Below, piece by piece: positions 32,081-40,874 of a DNA stretch of 47,253 nucleotides (the stretch's first letter is position 1; every line of letters starts with the position of its first letter). Both the position numbers and the translations under genes were made by a program. Source of the DNA: an uncultured Collinsella sp. (GTDB taxonomy: Bacteria; Actinomycetota; Coriobacteriia; Coriobacteriales; Coriobacteriaceae); the NCBI GenBank assembly GCA_900542555.1, contig UQNU01000010.1, positions 1-47,253 on the forward strand. The letters are read 5' to 3'. Under the pieces are notes generated by a model. That model did not search any database. It was not told where the DNA came from and saw only the letters and a list, made by a program, of their open reading frames with translations.

Positions 32081-32886
32081 AAGTTCTCTCCTTTTGTCAC
32101 AGTCCACCATTGGCAAGGGTTCAGTATTTTAATCGCATGACGGGGGTCGACCCCGGCGTCAACTGCAGAGTTCATCAATATATCAACGAACGGCTCCTCG
32201 GAGCGGTCGTGGCCGAGCAAGATCACCGACAGCCCACGCAAGGCAAGGTCTTGCGCCACGTGGTAGCCCGCCTCGCCCGTCACGACAACATCTGCGCCCG
32301 TGGCGATGGCGAGCTCTCCAAAGTCGCCCAGGGAGCCGCCCAAAATAGCGACGGTTCGGCATGCGTGCTCGGCTTCGCCCCACACACGCGGGTCGCTGCC
32401 AAATGCCGTGGCAGCACGGGTGGCAAGATCGCGCAGCGTGCACGGGTCGTTGAGCGTTGCAAGCGCGCCCAGGCCGGTGGCCTCGGGGTCGTCCAAGTGC
32501 TCCAGTGAGCTCACGGGTGTGGCACCCAGCAGCTCGCTCAGGCAGACGCGGGCTTCGTGCGACCGGTCCAGGTTAGTGTGGAGCGAGATAATGCTCACGC
32601 CGCAACGCGCTGCCTCGTAGAGCGCCGCGCTGCATTGGGGGCGTGTGGCATCCGCTGGGCAAAAGGCCTCAGGAGCCTTGATATAGATAGGGTGATGCGT
32701 CAGCAGAACGTTGGCACCGGCCTCGAGAGCGCGGTGCACGTTGGCCTCGGTTGCATCGAGCGCACAGGTCACGCTGGTGATCTCGGCGGCAGGGTCGCCC
32801 ACGGATAAGCCTACGTGGTCCCAGGGCTCGGTGTCCGTCTTTGGATAGCGTGCCAGCAGAGCGCGCTCGAGCTCGGCGACGATCAT
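32077..32886 (-). CDS. Nif3-like dinuclear metal centre protein
   Basis: A 269-residue member of the Nif3/YqfO family, which forms hexameric toroids with a two-metal site. Metal-ligand motifs are LLTHHPIYIKA near residue 60 and, towards the C-terminus, GEAGYHVAQD and GHDRSEEPF. A GTP cyclohydrolase activity has been suggested for some members, but the general function remains unsettled. The start overlaps the cysteine desulfurase stop by four bases, and its stop overlaps the zinc-ribbon gene start by four. This gives a tightly coupled trio. Confidence 0.92.
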   Translation of the reverse strand: MIVAELERALLARYPKTDTEPWDHVGLSVGDPAAEITSVTCALDATEANVHRALEAGANVLLTHHPIYIKAPEAFCPADATRPQCSAALYEAARCGVSIISLHTNLDRSHEARVCLSELLGATPVSSLEHLDDPEATGLGALATLNDPCTLRDLATRAATAFGSDPRVWGEAEHACRTVAILGGSLGDFGELAIATGADVVVTGEAGYHVAQDLALRGLSVILLGHDRSEEPFVDILMNSAVDAGVDPRHAIKILNPCQWWTVTKGENL

Positions 32887-34061
32887 GCGGCACCCACGAT
32901 CGACAGCAGCGCTTGGGCAAAGTCGTCCAGATCGGCTGGGTTCACGCGGTCATCGAACGAGATGCGAAGAGCGCCGAGAGCTTGCTCGCGACCGATGCCC
33001 ATCGCGCTCAAAACATGGCTCGGGTCCATGCTGCCGCTCGAGCACGCCGAGCCTGCCGATACCTCAAAGCCGGCGGCGTCCAGCTTGATGATGAGCTCCT
33101 CGGAGTCCATGCCGTCAATGTAGATCGACACCATGCCGGGCAGACGGTCGGCATGCGCATAGTCGCCCATGGTGGCGTGAATGCGCGGATGGGCCGTAAG
33201 CATGGCGTAGAGCTTGTTGGAAAGGGTTTGCAGCTTCTCGCGCTCCTGAGCCACATGGGGAGCCAGCGTGCGGGCGGCAGCGGCAAAGGCCAGCTGCGTG
33301 CGCAGGTCCTGCGTGCCGGCGCGACGTCCGGCTTCCTGTCCGCCGCCAAAGATGCGGGGGCGCAGCGGCGTGCGGGTCTTAACGTAAAGCGCGCCGGATG
33401 CCACGGGACCGCCAATTTTGTGGGCGGCGACGGACATGGCATCGACGCCCAGCTCGGCGGCATCGAGCGGAATGTGCAGATAGCCCTGGATGGCATCGGT
33501 GTGGAACAGAGCGCCCACGGTATGCGCGGCCGCGGCAAGCTCGCGGATGGGCTGCACCACGCCGGTCTCGTTGTTGGCGACCATAATGCTCACGAGCGAC
33601 ACGTCGTCGCTCAGCAAGTCGCTCAGCGTGGCAGGCTCAATGTAGCCCGCGCGGCAGGGCTGCACCAGGTCGACGGTAAAGCCGGCGGCACGCAGCAGCG
33701 GCAGGTTGTCCAGAATCGAATCGTGCTCGATGGCCGAAACGATTACACGATCGCGCTTGCGATCGCGCTGACGAGCGCCCTCGGCAAGACCGAGCAGCGC
33801 CAGCTGGTTGGCTTCGGTGCCGCCGTTGGTCAGAACAATCTCGGACGGGCGGACGCGTGCGCCAAAGCTATGGGCGATCTCGCGACGGGCAACCTCCAGG
33901 CGCGCGGCGGCCTTGCGGCCGAGCGAGTGCAGCGAGTTGGGGTTGACGCCGGCAAGCTCGCTGTCGTCATATTCGCGCTGCGCAAGGAGCGCCTCGGCGC
34001 GCATGGGCGTCGAGGCGGCGTAGTCAAGATTCACGGGTATGCGGTTTTGACCTGCGGTCAT
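32883..34061 (-). CDS. Cysteine desulfurase (NifS/IscS family)
   Basis: A 392-residue PLP enzyme that takes sulfur from cysteine for Fe-S clusters or tRNA thiolation. The PLP lysine is K215 in AHKIGGP, and the reactive C340 lies in GSACSSGSMDPSHVL on the long catalytic loop of the IscS/NifS type. No iscU-like gene is adjacent in the window. It precedes Nif3 with a 4-base overlap. The operon also encodes IspH and the DUF512 protein, and MiaB/RimO lie elsewhere in the window; all need Fe-S clusters. The exact sulfur acceptor is unknown. Confidence 0.93.
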   Translation of the reverse strand: MTAGQNRIPVNLDYAASTPMRAEALLAQREYDDSELAGVNPNSLHSLGRKAAARLEVARREIAHSFGARVRPSEIVLTNGGTEANQLALLGLAEGARQRDRKRDRVIVSAIEHDSILDNLPLLRAAGFTVDLVQPCRAGYIEPATLSDLLSDDVSLVSIMVANNETGVVQPIRELAAAAHTVGALFHTDAIQGYLHIPLDAAELGVDAMSVAAHKIGGPVASGALYVKTRTPLRPRIFGGGQEAGRRAGTQDLRTQLAFAAAARTLAPHVAQEREKLQTLSNKLYAMLTAHPRIHATMGDYAHADRLPGMVSIYIDGMDSEELIIKLDAAGFEVSAGSACSSGSMDPSHVLSAMGIGREQALGALRISFDDRVNPADLDDFAQALLSIVGAA

Positions 34062-34067
34062 AAGGGT

Positions 34068-34739
34068 TTATGCCTCCTGTGCGGCCTCATTGCCCAGCTT
34101 CTGCAGCAGCGCAACCTCGGCGGCGGGATCTTCGGACTTAAATACGGCGGAGCCGGCTACGAGTACGTTGGCACCGGCCTTGACGACTTCGGCAATGTTC
34201 TTGGAAGAAATGCCGCCGTCGACCTCGATCAGGGGCGACACGCCGTGACGCTCGCACATGGCCTTGAGCTCGTGGAGCTTATGCAGAGTGCCCGGGATAA
34301 AGCTCTGGCCGCCAAAGCCGGGGTTCACGCTCATGAGCAGTACCATGTCGACAACGTCGATGATGCTTTCGAGCACACAAACGGGCGTGGCGGGGTTGAG
34401 CACAACGCCGGCCTTGACGCCGCGCTGCTGCAGATGCGTGAGCGTGCGGTGCAGGTGCGTGGAAGCCTCGTAGTGCACGGTAATCATGTCGGCACCGGCG
34501 TCGGCATACCAATCGACCGTCTCATCGGGGTTCGACACCATGAGGTGCGCGTCGACCGGTACAGCGGTGGAGCGCTTGACGGCCTTAAGGATGTCAACGC
34601 CAAAGGTCAGGTTGCCGGTAAAGTGGCCGTCCATAACGTCGAAGTGCACGTAGTCGGCACCGGCGATCTTGTCGAGTTCGCCCTTGAGGTTGGCCATATC
34701 GGCCGAGAGGACGGACGGAGCGATTTTAATGGAACCCAT
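34068..34739 (-). CDS. rpe: Ribulose-phosphate 3-epimerase
   Basis: A 223-residue TIM-barrel enzyme that interconverts ribulose 5-phosphate and xylulose 5-phosphate in the pentose phosphate pathway. Family motifs are APSVLSADMANL at the N-terminus, HFDVMDGHF with metal-binding residues, and VDGGISSKNIAEVVKAGAN with VLVAGSAVFK. Length is normal. It lies six bases from the cysteine desulfurase start and 18 bases from gpsA, within the long operon. Confidence 0.96.
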   Translation of the reverse strand: MGSIKIAPSVLSADMANLKGELDKIAGADYVHFDVMDGHFTGNLTFGVDILKAVKRSTAVPVDAHLMVSNPDETVDWYADAGADMITVHYEASTHLHRTLTHLQQRGVKAGVVLNPATPVCVLESIIDVVDMVLLMSVNPGFGGQSFIPGTLHKLHELKAMCERHGVSPLIEVDGGISSKNIAEVVKAGANVLVAGSAVFKSEDPAAEVALLQKLGNEAAQEA

Positions 34740-34757
34740 GGTAGTAGCCTTTCTGCG

Positions 34758-35765
34758 CTAGTCGGTGAGTCCGTAGAACTCTTGAGAAGGGACGCGATCG
34801 GTAAGAATCTCGAGCGCCCTATCCAAAGTAACACCGTTGTAGAGCGTTTGCTCCACGGCAAAGGTGAGCGGAATGTCTACGCCCAGTGAACGGGCAAGCT
34901 CGCTGACGCTGCGGGCCGCGACGGCGCCCTCAACCACCATATGCGTGCGCGTCTGATACTCGTCGAGCGACACGCCGTGGGCAAACTCGTAGCCAAAGGT
35001 GCGGTTGCGCGAATGCTCCGATGTGCAGGTGGCAATGAGGTCGCCCATGCCGGCGAGTCCCATGCAGGTCATAGCTTGACCGCCGCGGGCGTGCACCAGA
35101 CGGCTGATCTCGGCCAGGCCGCGCGTCATGATGAGGGCAAGCGTGTTGTCGCCCGCGCCCGAGCCGGCAGAGATGCCGCACACGATGGCGATGACGTTTT
35201 TCATGGCGCCGCAGACCTCGACGCCGGTCATGTCCTGCGACAGGTAAATGCGGAAGGCCGTGGAAAGCAGCAGCTCCTTAAAGGTCTCCCCCACCTGCTG
35301 GTCTTCACTGGCGATGACGGCGGCCGAAAGCCCGCCGCGACAGATTTCCTCGGCATGGTTGGGACCCGAGAGCGCCGCCACGCGCGCCTCATTGCCGATC
35401 TCGCTGGCAATGACCTCGCTCATGAGCAGTCCGGACTCGGGCTCGATGCCCTTGGTGAGGCACAGTACCGGCGTCTTGTCCGCGATGAACGGCGCCGCCT
35501 GGTGGCAGACGTCGCGCAGGTGCGTCGAAGGAACGGCAAAGATGACGGCCTCGGCGCCGTCGAGCACCTGCGAAAGGTCCGTGGTGGCGACGACGTTGCC
35601 GGGCAGCTCGTAGTCCACCAGGTACCGGGGATTGCGGTGCTCGCCGTTGATGCCCGCGGCCGTCTGCTCGCTATGGGCCCACATGGTCACGCGCTCGGCT
35701 CGCGCGGCGGCAAGGCCGGCGACGGCGGTTCCCCAGGAGCCAGAGCCAATCAGCGCAACATTCAT
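34758..35765 (-). CDS. gpsA: NAD(P)-dependent glycerol-3-phosphate dehydrogenase
   Basis: A 335-residue enzyme that reduces dihydroxyacetone phosphate to glycerol 3-phosphate for phospholipids. The nucleotide-binding GSGSWGTA begins at residue 7. The later GVEVCGAMKNVIAI and AGMGDLIATCTSEHSRN blocks are typical. The gene next to it is plsY, which acylates its product, and plsC for the second acylation lies further up the same operon. The three genes thus cover glycerol 3-phosphate formation and both acylations. Confidence 0.97.
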   Translation of the reverse strand: MNVALIGSGSWGTAVAGLAAARAERVTMWAHSEQTAAGINGEHRNPRYLVDYELPGNVVATTDLSQVLDGAEAVIFAVPSTHLRDVCHQAAPFIADKTPVLCLTKGIEPESGLLMSEVIASEIGNEARVAALSGPNHAEEICRGGLSAAVIASEDQQVGETFKELLLSTAFRIYLSQDMTGVEVCGAMKNVIAIVCGISAGSGAGDNTLALIMTRGLAEISRLVHARGGQAMTCMGLAGMGDLIATCTSEHSRNRTFGYEFAHGVSLDEYQTRTHMVVEGAVAARSVSELARSLGVDIPLTFAVEQTLYNGVTLDRALEILTDRVPSQEFYGLTD

Positions 35766-35774
35766 GACTCTCTC

Positions 35775-36458
35775 CTACTTATCGTCGGGCTCGGTGACGC
35801 GCTTGGTAAACGAGAGCTTGGACTCCTTACCGGTCATGAGCTTTTTGATGTTCGCGCGATGGGCCCACACCACGGTGATACCGATCATCGCCATGCAAAA
35901 CTTAAGGCCTAGGCTGCTGTACGGAAAGACCGCACAGGCGGCGATGGGTAGGCCGATGGCGGCGGCAAGCGAGCCCACCGACACAAATTTGGTAATGGCG
36001 ACGGCTACGATAAACATGCCTAGCAGCGAAAGTCCGATGGGCCAGTACCAGGCGAGGATAACGCCCAGACCCACGGCGATACCCTTACCGCCATGGAAGT
36101 TGAGATAGGGCGAGAAGATGTGGCCCCACACCGCTGCCAGGCAGATGACACCGAGCATCCAGTCGCCGGGGGCTCCGGGCGCCATAATGTTCGGCGGAAA
36201 CCCATAGCCCACGCTCGCGATGAGCGGACGGGCGATGACAACGCAGATGGCGCCCTTAAGGCAGTCGAGCAGCAGCGTGAGCGCGGCCACCTTGGGGCCG
36301 GCTACACGCAGGGCGTTGGTGGTGCCGATGTTGCCGGAGCCCGCCTTGCGAATGTCGGTGTGGTTGAACACGCGGCCCAGGATCAGGCCAAACGGAATCG
36401 CCCCGATAAAGAACGAGACCACGGCGCAGATGGCGGTCAGCAGAATCGGATTATGCAT
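35775..36458 (-). CDS. plsY: Acyl-phosphate glycerol-3-phosphate acyltransferase PlsY
   Basis: A 227-residue polytopic membrane enzyme that makes lysophosphatidic acid from acyl phosphate and glycerol 3-phosphate. The three loop motifs are present: GSGNIGTTNALR, FHGGKGIAVG and a C-terminal WAHRANIKK. I choose ATG 36458 (MHNPILL), preceded by AAGGAG; a longer frame to 36506 would overlap der by more. The start overlaps the last codons of der by eight bases. PlsX, which supplies acyl phosphate, is not in the window. Confidence 0.95.
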   Translation of the reverse strand: MHNPILLTAICAVVSFFIGAIPFGLILGRVFNHTDIRKAGSGNIGTTNALRVAGPKVAALTLLLDCLKGAICVVIARPLIASVGYGFPPNIMAPGAPGDWMLGVICLAAVWGHIFSPYLNFHGGKGIAVGLGVILAWYWPIGLSLLGMFIVAVAITKFVSVGSLAAAIGLPIAACAVFPYSSLGLKFCMAMIGITVVWAHRANIKKLMTGKESKLSFTKRVTEPDDK

Positions 36459-37785
36459 CCTTTTGCTCCTTCTTCCTAAAGAAGAGTCGAATGGGCGTGC
36501 CGGCAAAGTCGAAGGTCGAACGCATGCGGTTCTCTACGTAGCGCTGGTAGGTGTCGTTGACCAGGTCGCTGTGGTTGACGAAGAACGTGAACGTCGGCGG
36601 GTTGACGCCCGTCTGGGTCACGTAGTGCATGCGCAGGCGTCGCTTGCCGTCCACCACGGTATGACCGAACTCGCGCAGGTCGGTGAGGAACGTGTTGAGG
36701 CGCGAGGTGCTGATCTTTTGCGAGCGCGTCTTTTCGGCGGCGTCGACCATCGCCCAGATCTTCTCGACGCTGCGGCCGGTCAGGGCCGAGATGCGCAGGT
36801 ACTGGGCCCAGGGAGCCATGACGCCCAGACGGCGGTCGATGGTCTCCATGCAGGCCTCGCGCTTACGGTCGTCGTCGAGCAGATCCCACTTGTTGAGCAG
36901 CACCACGATGGCGCAGCCGCGCTCGATGGCAAGACCCATGACCTTCTGGTCCTGCTCGGTGACGCCCACGGAGGCATCGACGACGAGCAGCGCCACGTCG
37001 GCGCGGTCGATGGCACGCAGGCCGCGGACCATGGAGTAGTACTCGATGTTCTCGTACACGGTGCTCTTCTTACGGATGCCCGCGGTGTCGACCATGCGGT
37101 AGTGCTTGCCGTTGCGCTCGACGACCGTGTCGATGGCATCGCGCGTGGTGCCGGCGATGTTCGAGACGATGGAGCGGTCGGCGCCCAGGATGCGGTTGAA
37201 CAGCGACGACTTACCGGCATTGGGGCGGCCGATGATGGCCACATTCAGCGCGTCGGGGAACTCGTCGGCGATCTCGTCCTCCTCCTCGGGCAACAGAGCC
37301 ACGATGTCGTCGAGCAGGTCGCCCGTGCCGTGGCCGTGCAGGGCCGAGAGAGGCGTGGGCTCGCCGATACCGAGTGAATAGAACTCCCAGATGCTGTCGT
37401 TCTCGCGATCGGGGTTGTCGAGCTTGTTCACCAGCAGAAAGACCGGCTTGTCGCAGCGCTTGAGCATGCGGGCGACCGACTCGTCCTCCTCGGTAACGCC
37501 GGTGCGGCCGTCGACCACAAACAGGATGACGGCGGCTTCCTCGGCGGCGGCGAGGGCCTGGTCGCGGATGGATGTGGCGAAGACGTCATCGCTCTTGAGC
37601 GGTTCGATGCCGCCTGTGTCGACGATGGTGAACTCGCGGCCGTTCCAATCGGCCGTGTGGTACGAGCGGTCGCGCGTGACGCCGCGGGACTCATGGACGA
37701 TGGCGTCCGAGGTCTGGGCCAGGCGGTTAACGAGCGTGGACTTGCCCACGTTGGGGCGTCCGACGACGGCGACGATAGGTTTCAT
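36451..37785 (-). CDS. der: Ribosome biogenesis GTPase Der
   Basis: A 444-residue GTPase with two tandem G domains, needed for assembly of the large ribosomal subunit. P-loops are GRPNVGKS at 9-16 and GRPNAGKS at 186-193, and the C-terminal KH-like domain ends in RLFFRKKEQKDA. ATG 37785 has AAAGGAG upstream; the reading frame stays open to 37956 but that extension looks unrelated. It lies 10 bp after the DUF512 gene. The der-plsY-gpsA series is common in Gram-positive genomes. Confidence 0.97.
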   Translation of the reverse strand: MKPIVAVVGRPNVGKSTLVNRLAQTSDAIVHESRGVTRDRSYHTADWNGREFTIVDTGGIEPLKSDDVFATSIRDQALAAAEEAAVILFVVDGRTGVTEEDESVARMLKRCDKPVFLLVNKLDNPDRENDSIWEFYSLGIGEPTPLSALHGHGTGDLLDDIVALLPEEEDEIADEFPDALNVAIIGRPNAGKSSLFNRILGADRSIVSNIAGTTRDAIDTVVERNGKHYRMVDTAGIRKKSTVYENIEYYSMVRGLRAIDRADVALLVVDASVGVTEQDQKVMGLAIERGCAIVVLLNKWDLLDDDRKREACMETIDRRLGVMAPWAQYLRISALTGRSVEKIWAMVDAAEKTRSQKISTSRLNTFLTDLREFGHTVVDGKRRLRMHYVTQTGVNPPTFTFFVNHSDLVNDTYQRYVENRMRSTFDFAGTPIRLFFRKKEQKDA

Positions 37786-37795
37786 CTGCACTCCT

Positions 37796-39238
37796 TTAAT
37801 GGGTAGGGTCAGTGGAAGTGTTAGAGTCGGCAGGCACAATGCCAAGGATGTGCTCCAGGGGATCGAGCAGCTCATGCGGCATGGTCGACACCACATGAAC
37901 CTCGGCGCCGCGACTGGTAAGGCTTGCGAGTAAATCGTCACGATGATACTCGTCAAGCGTCATGCCGTCAGCGTTGAACATGAGCTTAGGCACAAAGAGC
38001 ATAACCCCCGAGAGGTCCTGCGGCAGCTGTTCCAGAATGTCGCAGGCGACGATGAGGCCGGTCACGTCCACGTTGCCGCCAAAGTAGCGATTCTTGATGG
38101 CCGTGACGGTGCCGGCGAGCCCCTGCGGTGATTCCACAAAGCGGGCCACTGTGTCGCGTGCGCTGGCGCCCGAGAGGCACAGCAGGTGCTGGCTGCGAGC
38201 GGCGATGGCCTCGCGGACGCGGGCCAGTCGCTCGGCATCGGCGGCAAGCACATCGTCCGTCTCGTCTAGGTATGAGCGGATCATGCCGATACCGTCGTAG
38301 TACTGCGGATAGCCGTCGTAAAAGTCCGCCTCGGGCGGATCGATGCCGGCGTCCAGGTAGAACTCGTCGCTCATCTGGAAGGTGTGGCGGCCAAAACGCT
38401 CGAAGGCGCGGTCCTGGTAGGGACGGATCATGGCAATGGTCTCGCGCGCCAGTTCGGGCTTGTCGCTGTATGACCAGCTAAAGCGGTTCTGATGCTTGGT
38501 AAAACCAAGCGGCACAATGCCCAGACTCGTGATCTGCTCGTGCTCCTCGCAAAAGCGTAGGGTCTTTTGCAGCTCCTCACCGTCGTTCATGCCGGGACAC
38601 AGTACGATCTGCGCGTGAATCTCGATGCCGGCGGCCATGATGGCCTCGAGCACGTCCATGCCGCGCTGGGCGTTGCGGCCCATCATGCGGCGGCGGACAT
38701 CGGGGCTCACGGCATGGACCGACACGTTCATAGGGCTCATGTTGCGTTGGATGACGTTTTGCACGTCCTCGTCGGTGAGGTTCGTGAGCGTGACGAAGTT
38801 GCCCTGCAAAAAGCTCAGGCGGTAGTCGTCGTCGCGAATATAGAGCGTGGAGCGGCCGCCCTTGGGCAACATGGTCATAAAGCAGAACACGCAGGCGTTT
38901 ACGCAGGTACGCATGCCGTCGAAGATGGGGCCATCGAACTCCAAACCCCAGTCCTCGCCCGGGAAGCGGTCGAGCTCGACGGGGGTGACGGTGCCGTCGC
39001 GCGGGTCGAATACCTCCAGCTCGACGGTGTCGTCGTCTGCCTCCCAGAGCCACACGATCATGTCGGTGAGCTGCTCGCCGTTGACCGTGAGCACGCGCAT
39101 GCCCGGCTCGATACCCACATCCCATGCGGGCGATTCGGGACGCACGTTCTTTACGAGCGCGCCCTCACCCGGCTCGGGGTCGCGGCTGCGCCCGTAATCG
39201 GCCACCTCGGCGGCGTATGCGGGTACGGTCTGGTCCAT
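37796..39238 (-). CDS. DUF512 radical SAM-like protein with PDZ domain
   Basis: A 480-residue protein. An N-terminal PDZ-like domain (about 25-75, VKNVRPESPAWDVGIEPG) is followed by a radical SAM-type cluster motif CVNACVFC and the conserved LYIRDDDYRLSFLQGNFVTL region, then the DUF512 C-terminal half. The family is widespread next to der but has no established reaction. The CxxxCxxC cysteines imply a 4Fe-4S cluster. Its gene is two bases after ispH and ten before der, so it is co-expressed with a ribosome-assembly factor. A role in translation or assembly is only guilt by association. Confidence 0.9.
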   Translation of the reverse strand: MDQTVPAYAAEVADYGRSRDPEPGEGALVKNVRPESPAWDVGIEPGMRVLTVNGEQLTDMIVWLWEADDDTVELEVFDPRDGTVTPVELDRFPGEDWGLEFDGPIFDGMRTCVNACVFCFMTMLPKGGRSTLYIRDDDYRLSFLQGNFVTLTNLTDEDVQNVIQRNMSPMNVSVHAVSPDVRRRMMGRNAQRGMDVLEAIMAAGIEIHAQIVLCPGMNDGEELQKTLRFCEEHEQITSLGIVPLGFTKHQNRFSWSYSDKPELARETIAMIRPYQDRAFERFGRHTFQMSDEFYLDAGIDPPEADFYDGYPQYYDGIGMIRSYLDETDDVLAADAERLARVREAIAARSQHLLCLSGASARDTVARFVESPQGLAGTVTAIKNRYFGGNVDVTGLIVACDILEQLPQDLSGVMLFVPKLMFNADGMTLDEYHRDDLLASLTSRGAEVHVVSTMPHELLDPLEHILGIVPADSNTSTDPTH

Positions 39239-39240
39239 GG

Positions 39241-40140
39241 TTAGCGGTAAAGCTCCTTGATGCGCTCGACGGCGCGCTCGATGTGTTCTTGCGGGGTGGA
39301 GGCTCCGGCGGTGATGCCGATGTGGCGCGCGTTAGCAAACCATGCGGCCTCAAGCTCAGAAGCTTCCTCAATGTGATGCGTGTGCTCGCAGACGTCAGTG
39401 CAGATCTGTGCTAAGCGGCGGGTGTTGCCCGAGTTCTTTCCGCCCACGATGACCATGCAATCACAGCGGTTGGCAAGTGACGCGGCTGCCTGCTGGCGCT
39501 CACTCGTGGCGGCGCAGATGGTGTTGATCACACGCAGCTCCTGCACGCGCGGGGTGATAGCCGCCACGACCTCGGCGAGGTTCTGCGCGGTCTGGGTGGT
39601 CTGCACGACGAGGCCTACCTTGCCCTTGAGCGACAAGGCGTTGGCGTCAGCGGCACAGCTCACGACCTGCGCATCGTCGCCTGCGTGGCCTAGAATGCCC
39701 TCGACCTCGGGGTGCCCCGGCTCGCCCACGACGATCACACGGTAGCCCTCGCGCACCAGGCGCTCGGCCGCCACATGGACCTTCTTCACGTAGGGGCAGG
39801 TGGCATCGACCACGTTGAGGCCGCGCTTGCGGGCAGCATCGATCACCTGCGGCACTACGCCGTGTGCGCGGATGATTGCGGTACCCGATGCTGCGTCGTC
39901 CAGGGTCTCGGCCAAGCCAACGCCTGCCTCAGCGAGCTCGCGCACCACGATGGGGTTATGGATGAGCGGCCCCAAGGTGTGGACCTGATCGCTCTCCCCT
40001 GCCTGCGGCGCGGCAGCCAGAGCCATGTCGAGTGCGCGCTGCACGCCGTAGCAAGTGCCGGCGTGGGCAGCGATCTCGATGGTAGGCGCGGTTGCCTGGT
40101 CAGACGCAGTCGCGGCAGTGTTTATCACGTTCTCGCTCAT
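39241..40140 (-). CDS. ispH: 4-hydroxy-3-methylbut-2-enyl diphosphate reductase IspH
   Basis: A 299-residue Fe-S enzyme, the last step of the MEP pathway, making isopentenyl and dimethylallyl diphosphate. The three cluster cysteines are in AGTCYGV, DATCPYV and NTICAAT. The N-terminal 25 residues, rich in Ala and Thr, precede the catalytic domain. I choose ATG 40140, which follows the plsC stop by two bases; a longer frame to 40170 would overlap plsC. Dimethylallyl diphosphate from this pathway is also the donor for MiaA, encoded at 16148. Confidence 0.95.
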   Translation of the reverse strand: MSENVINTAATASDQATAPTIEIAAHAGTCYGVQRALDMALAAAPQAGESDQVHTLGPLIHNPIVVRELAEAGVGLAETLDDAASGTAIIRAHGVVPQVIDAARKRGLNVVDATCPYVKKVHVAAERLVREGYRVIVVGEPGHPEVEGILGHAGDDAQVVSCAADANALSLKGKVGLVVQTTQTAQNLAEVVAAITPRVQELRVINTICAATSERQQAAASLANRCDCMVIVGGKNSGNTRRLAQICTDVCEHTHHIEEASELEAAWFANARHIGITAGASTPQEHIERAVERIKELYR

Positions 40141-40142
40141 GG

Positions 40143-40871
40143 CTAGAACCTGCCCGGATGCTCGGCGCACAGCTCGTCTCGCATAGCGTAGACGCGGTTC
40201 ATGGCCTCGGACTCAAACCATTCCAGGCGCTCCGTGCGCTTAAGCCCAGCCGGTGCGTCGGAAAGCGAGACGGCCTTGCCAGCACGGATCCAGCACTTCT
40301 TGGGACGCATGATCTTTTTGCCCGCGGGCGTGATATCGGACCAGCCGCAGATGGCGAGCGGGTTCACAGGTGCCTTGCCCATCTGGGCGATGAGCGCAAA
40401 GCCGCCGTGGACCTCGGGCTTGATCTCGCGCGAGCGGATGCGCGTGCCCTCGGGGAAAATCAGGACGTCCTCGCCGCGCTGCAGCGCATGCTGGGCGGCA
40501 CGCAGGCACTTCATATCGGCAGTACCACGCTCCACGGGGATGCCGCCAACGCGGCTGAAGGCCCAGCGCACAATCTTGCTCTTGGCGAACTCGGACTTAA
40601 AGATGGGACGAATGCGGCGGCCCCCAAAGAACAGCGCCGTCTCCACGGCCAAGAGCTCGGCCATCGAGGTGTGGTTGCAGATGACCACGCTGCCGCGGCC
40701 TTCCTTGCGCTCAAACAGAAGATCGGCGTCCTCGACCTTCCAGCGCCACATGAGCTTGGAGAAGGCCCAAAGGATGGCCATGACTACGACGACGGTGCCG
40801 CGGATGAGCGCTGGAAACTCGGCGTAGGGGGCGTTGTAATAGTCCTCGGGCGTCCTCTGAAACAGGCGCAT
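40143..40871 (-). CDS. 1-acyl-sn-glycerol-3-phosphate acyltransferase (PlsC-like)
   Basis: A 242-residue membrane-associated acyltransferase with an N-terminal hydrophobic helix (about 21-42). Motif III is FPEGTR at 139-144. Motif I is NHTSMAE at 66-72, where the family normally has NHxSxxD: the catalytic aspartate position is a glutamate (E72, codon GAG). This may alter activity or reflect a lineage-specific variant. It would convert lysophosphatidic acid to phosphatidic acid, the step after PlsY in the same operon. It starts three bases after cmk. Other PLSAT-family substrates are possible. Confidence 0.87.
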   Translation of the reverse strand: MRLFQRTPEDYYNAPYAEFPALIRGTVVVVMAILWAFSKLMWRWKVEDADLLFERKEGRGSVVICNHTSMAELLAVETALFFGGRRIRPIFKSEFAKSKIVRWAFSRVGGIPVERGTADMKCLRAAQHALQRGEDVLIFPEGTRIRSREIKPEVHGGFALIAQMGKAPVNPLAICGWSDITPAGKKIMRPKKCWIRAGKAVSLSDAPAGLKRTERLEWFESEAMNRVYAMRDELCAEHPGRF

Positions 40872-40874
40872 GGG

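Noticed and set aside
32841..34889. A 682-codon plus-strand frame opposite the cysteine desulfurase and rpe genes
   Set aside because: Biased composition and no recognisable domain; the minus-strand genes are certain.
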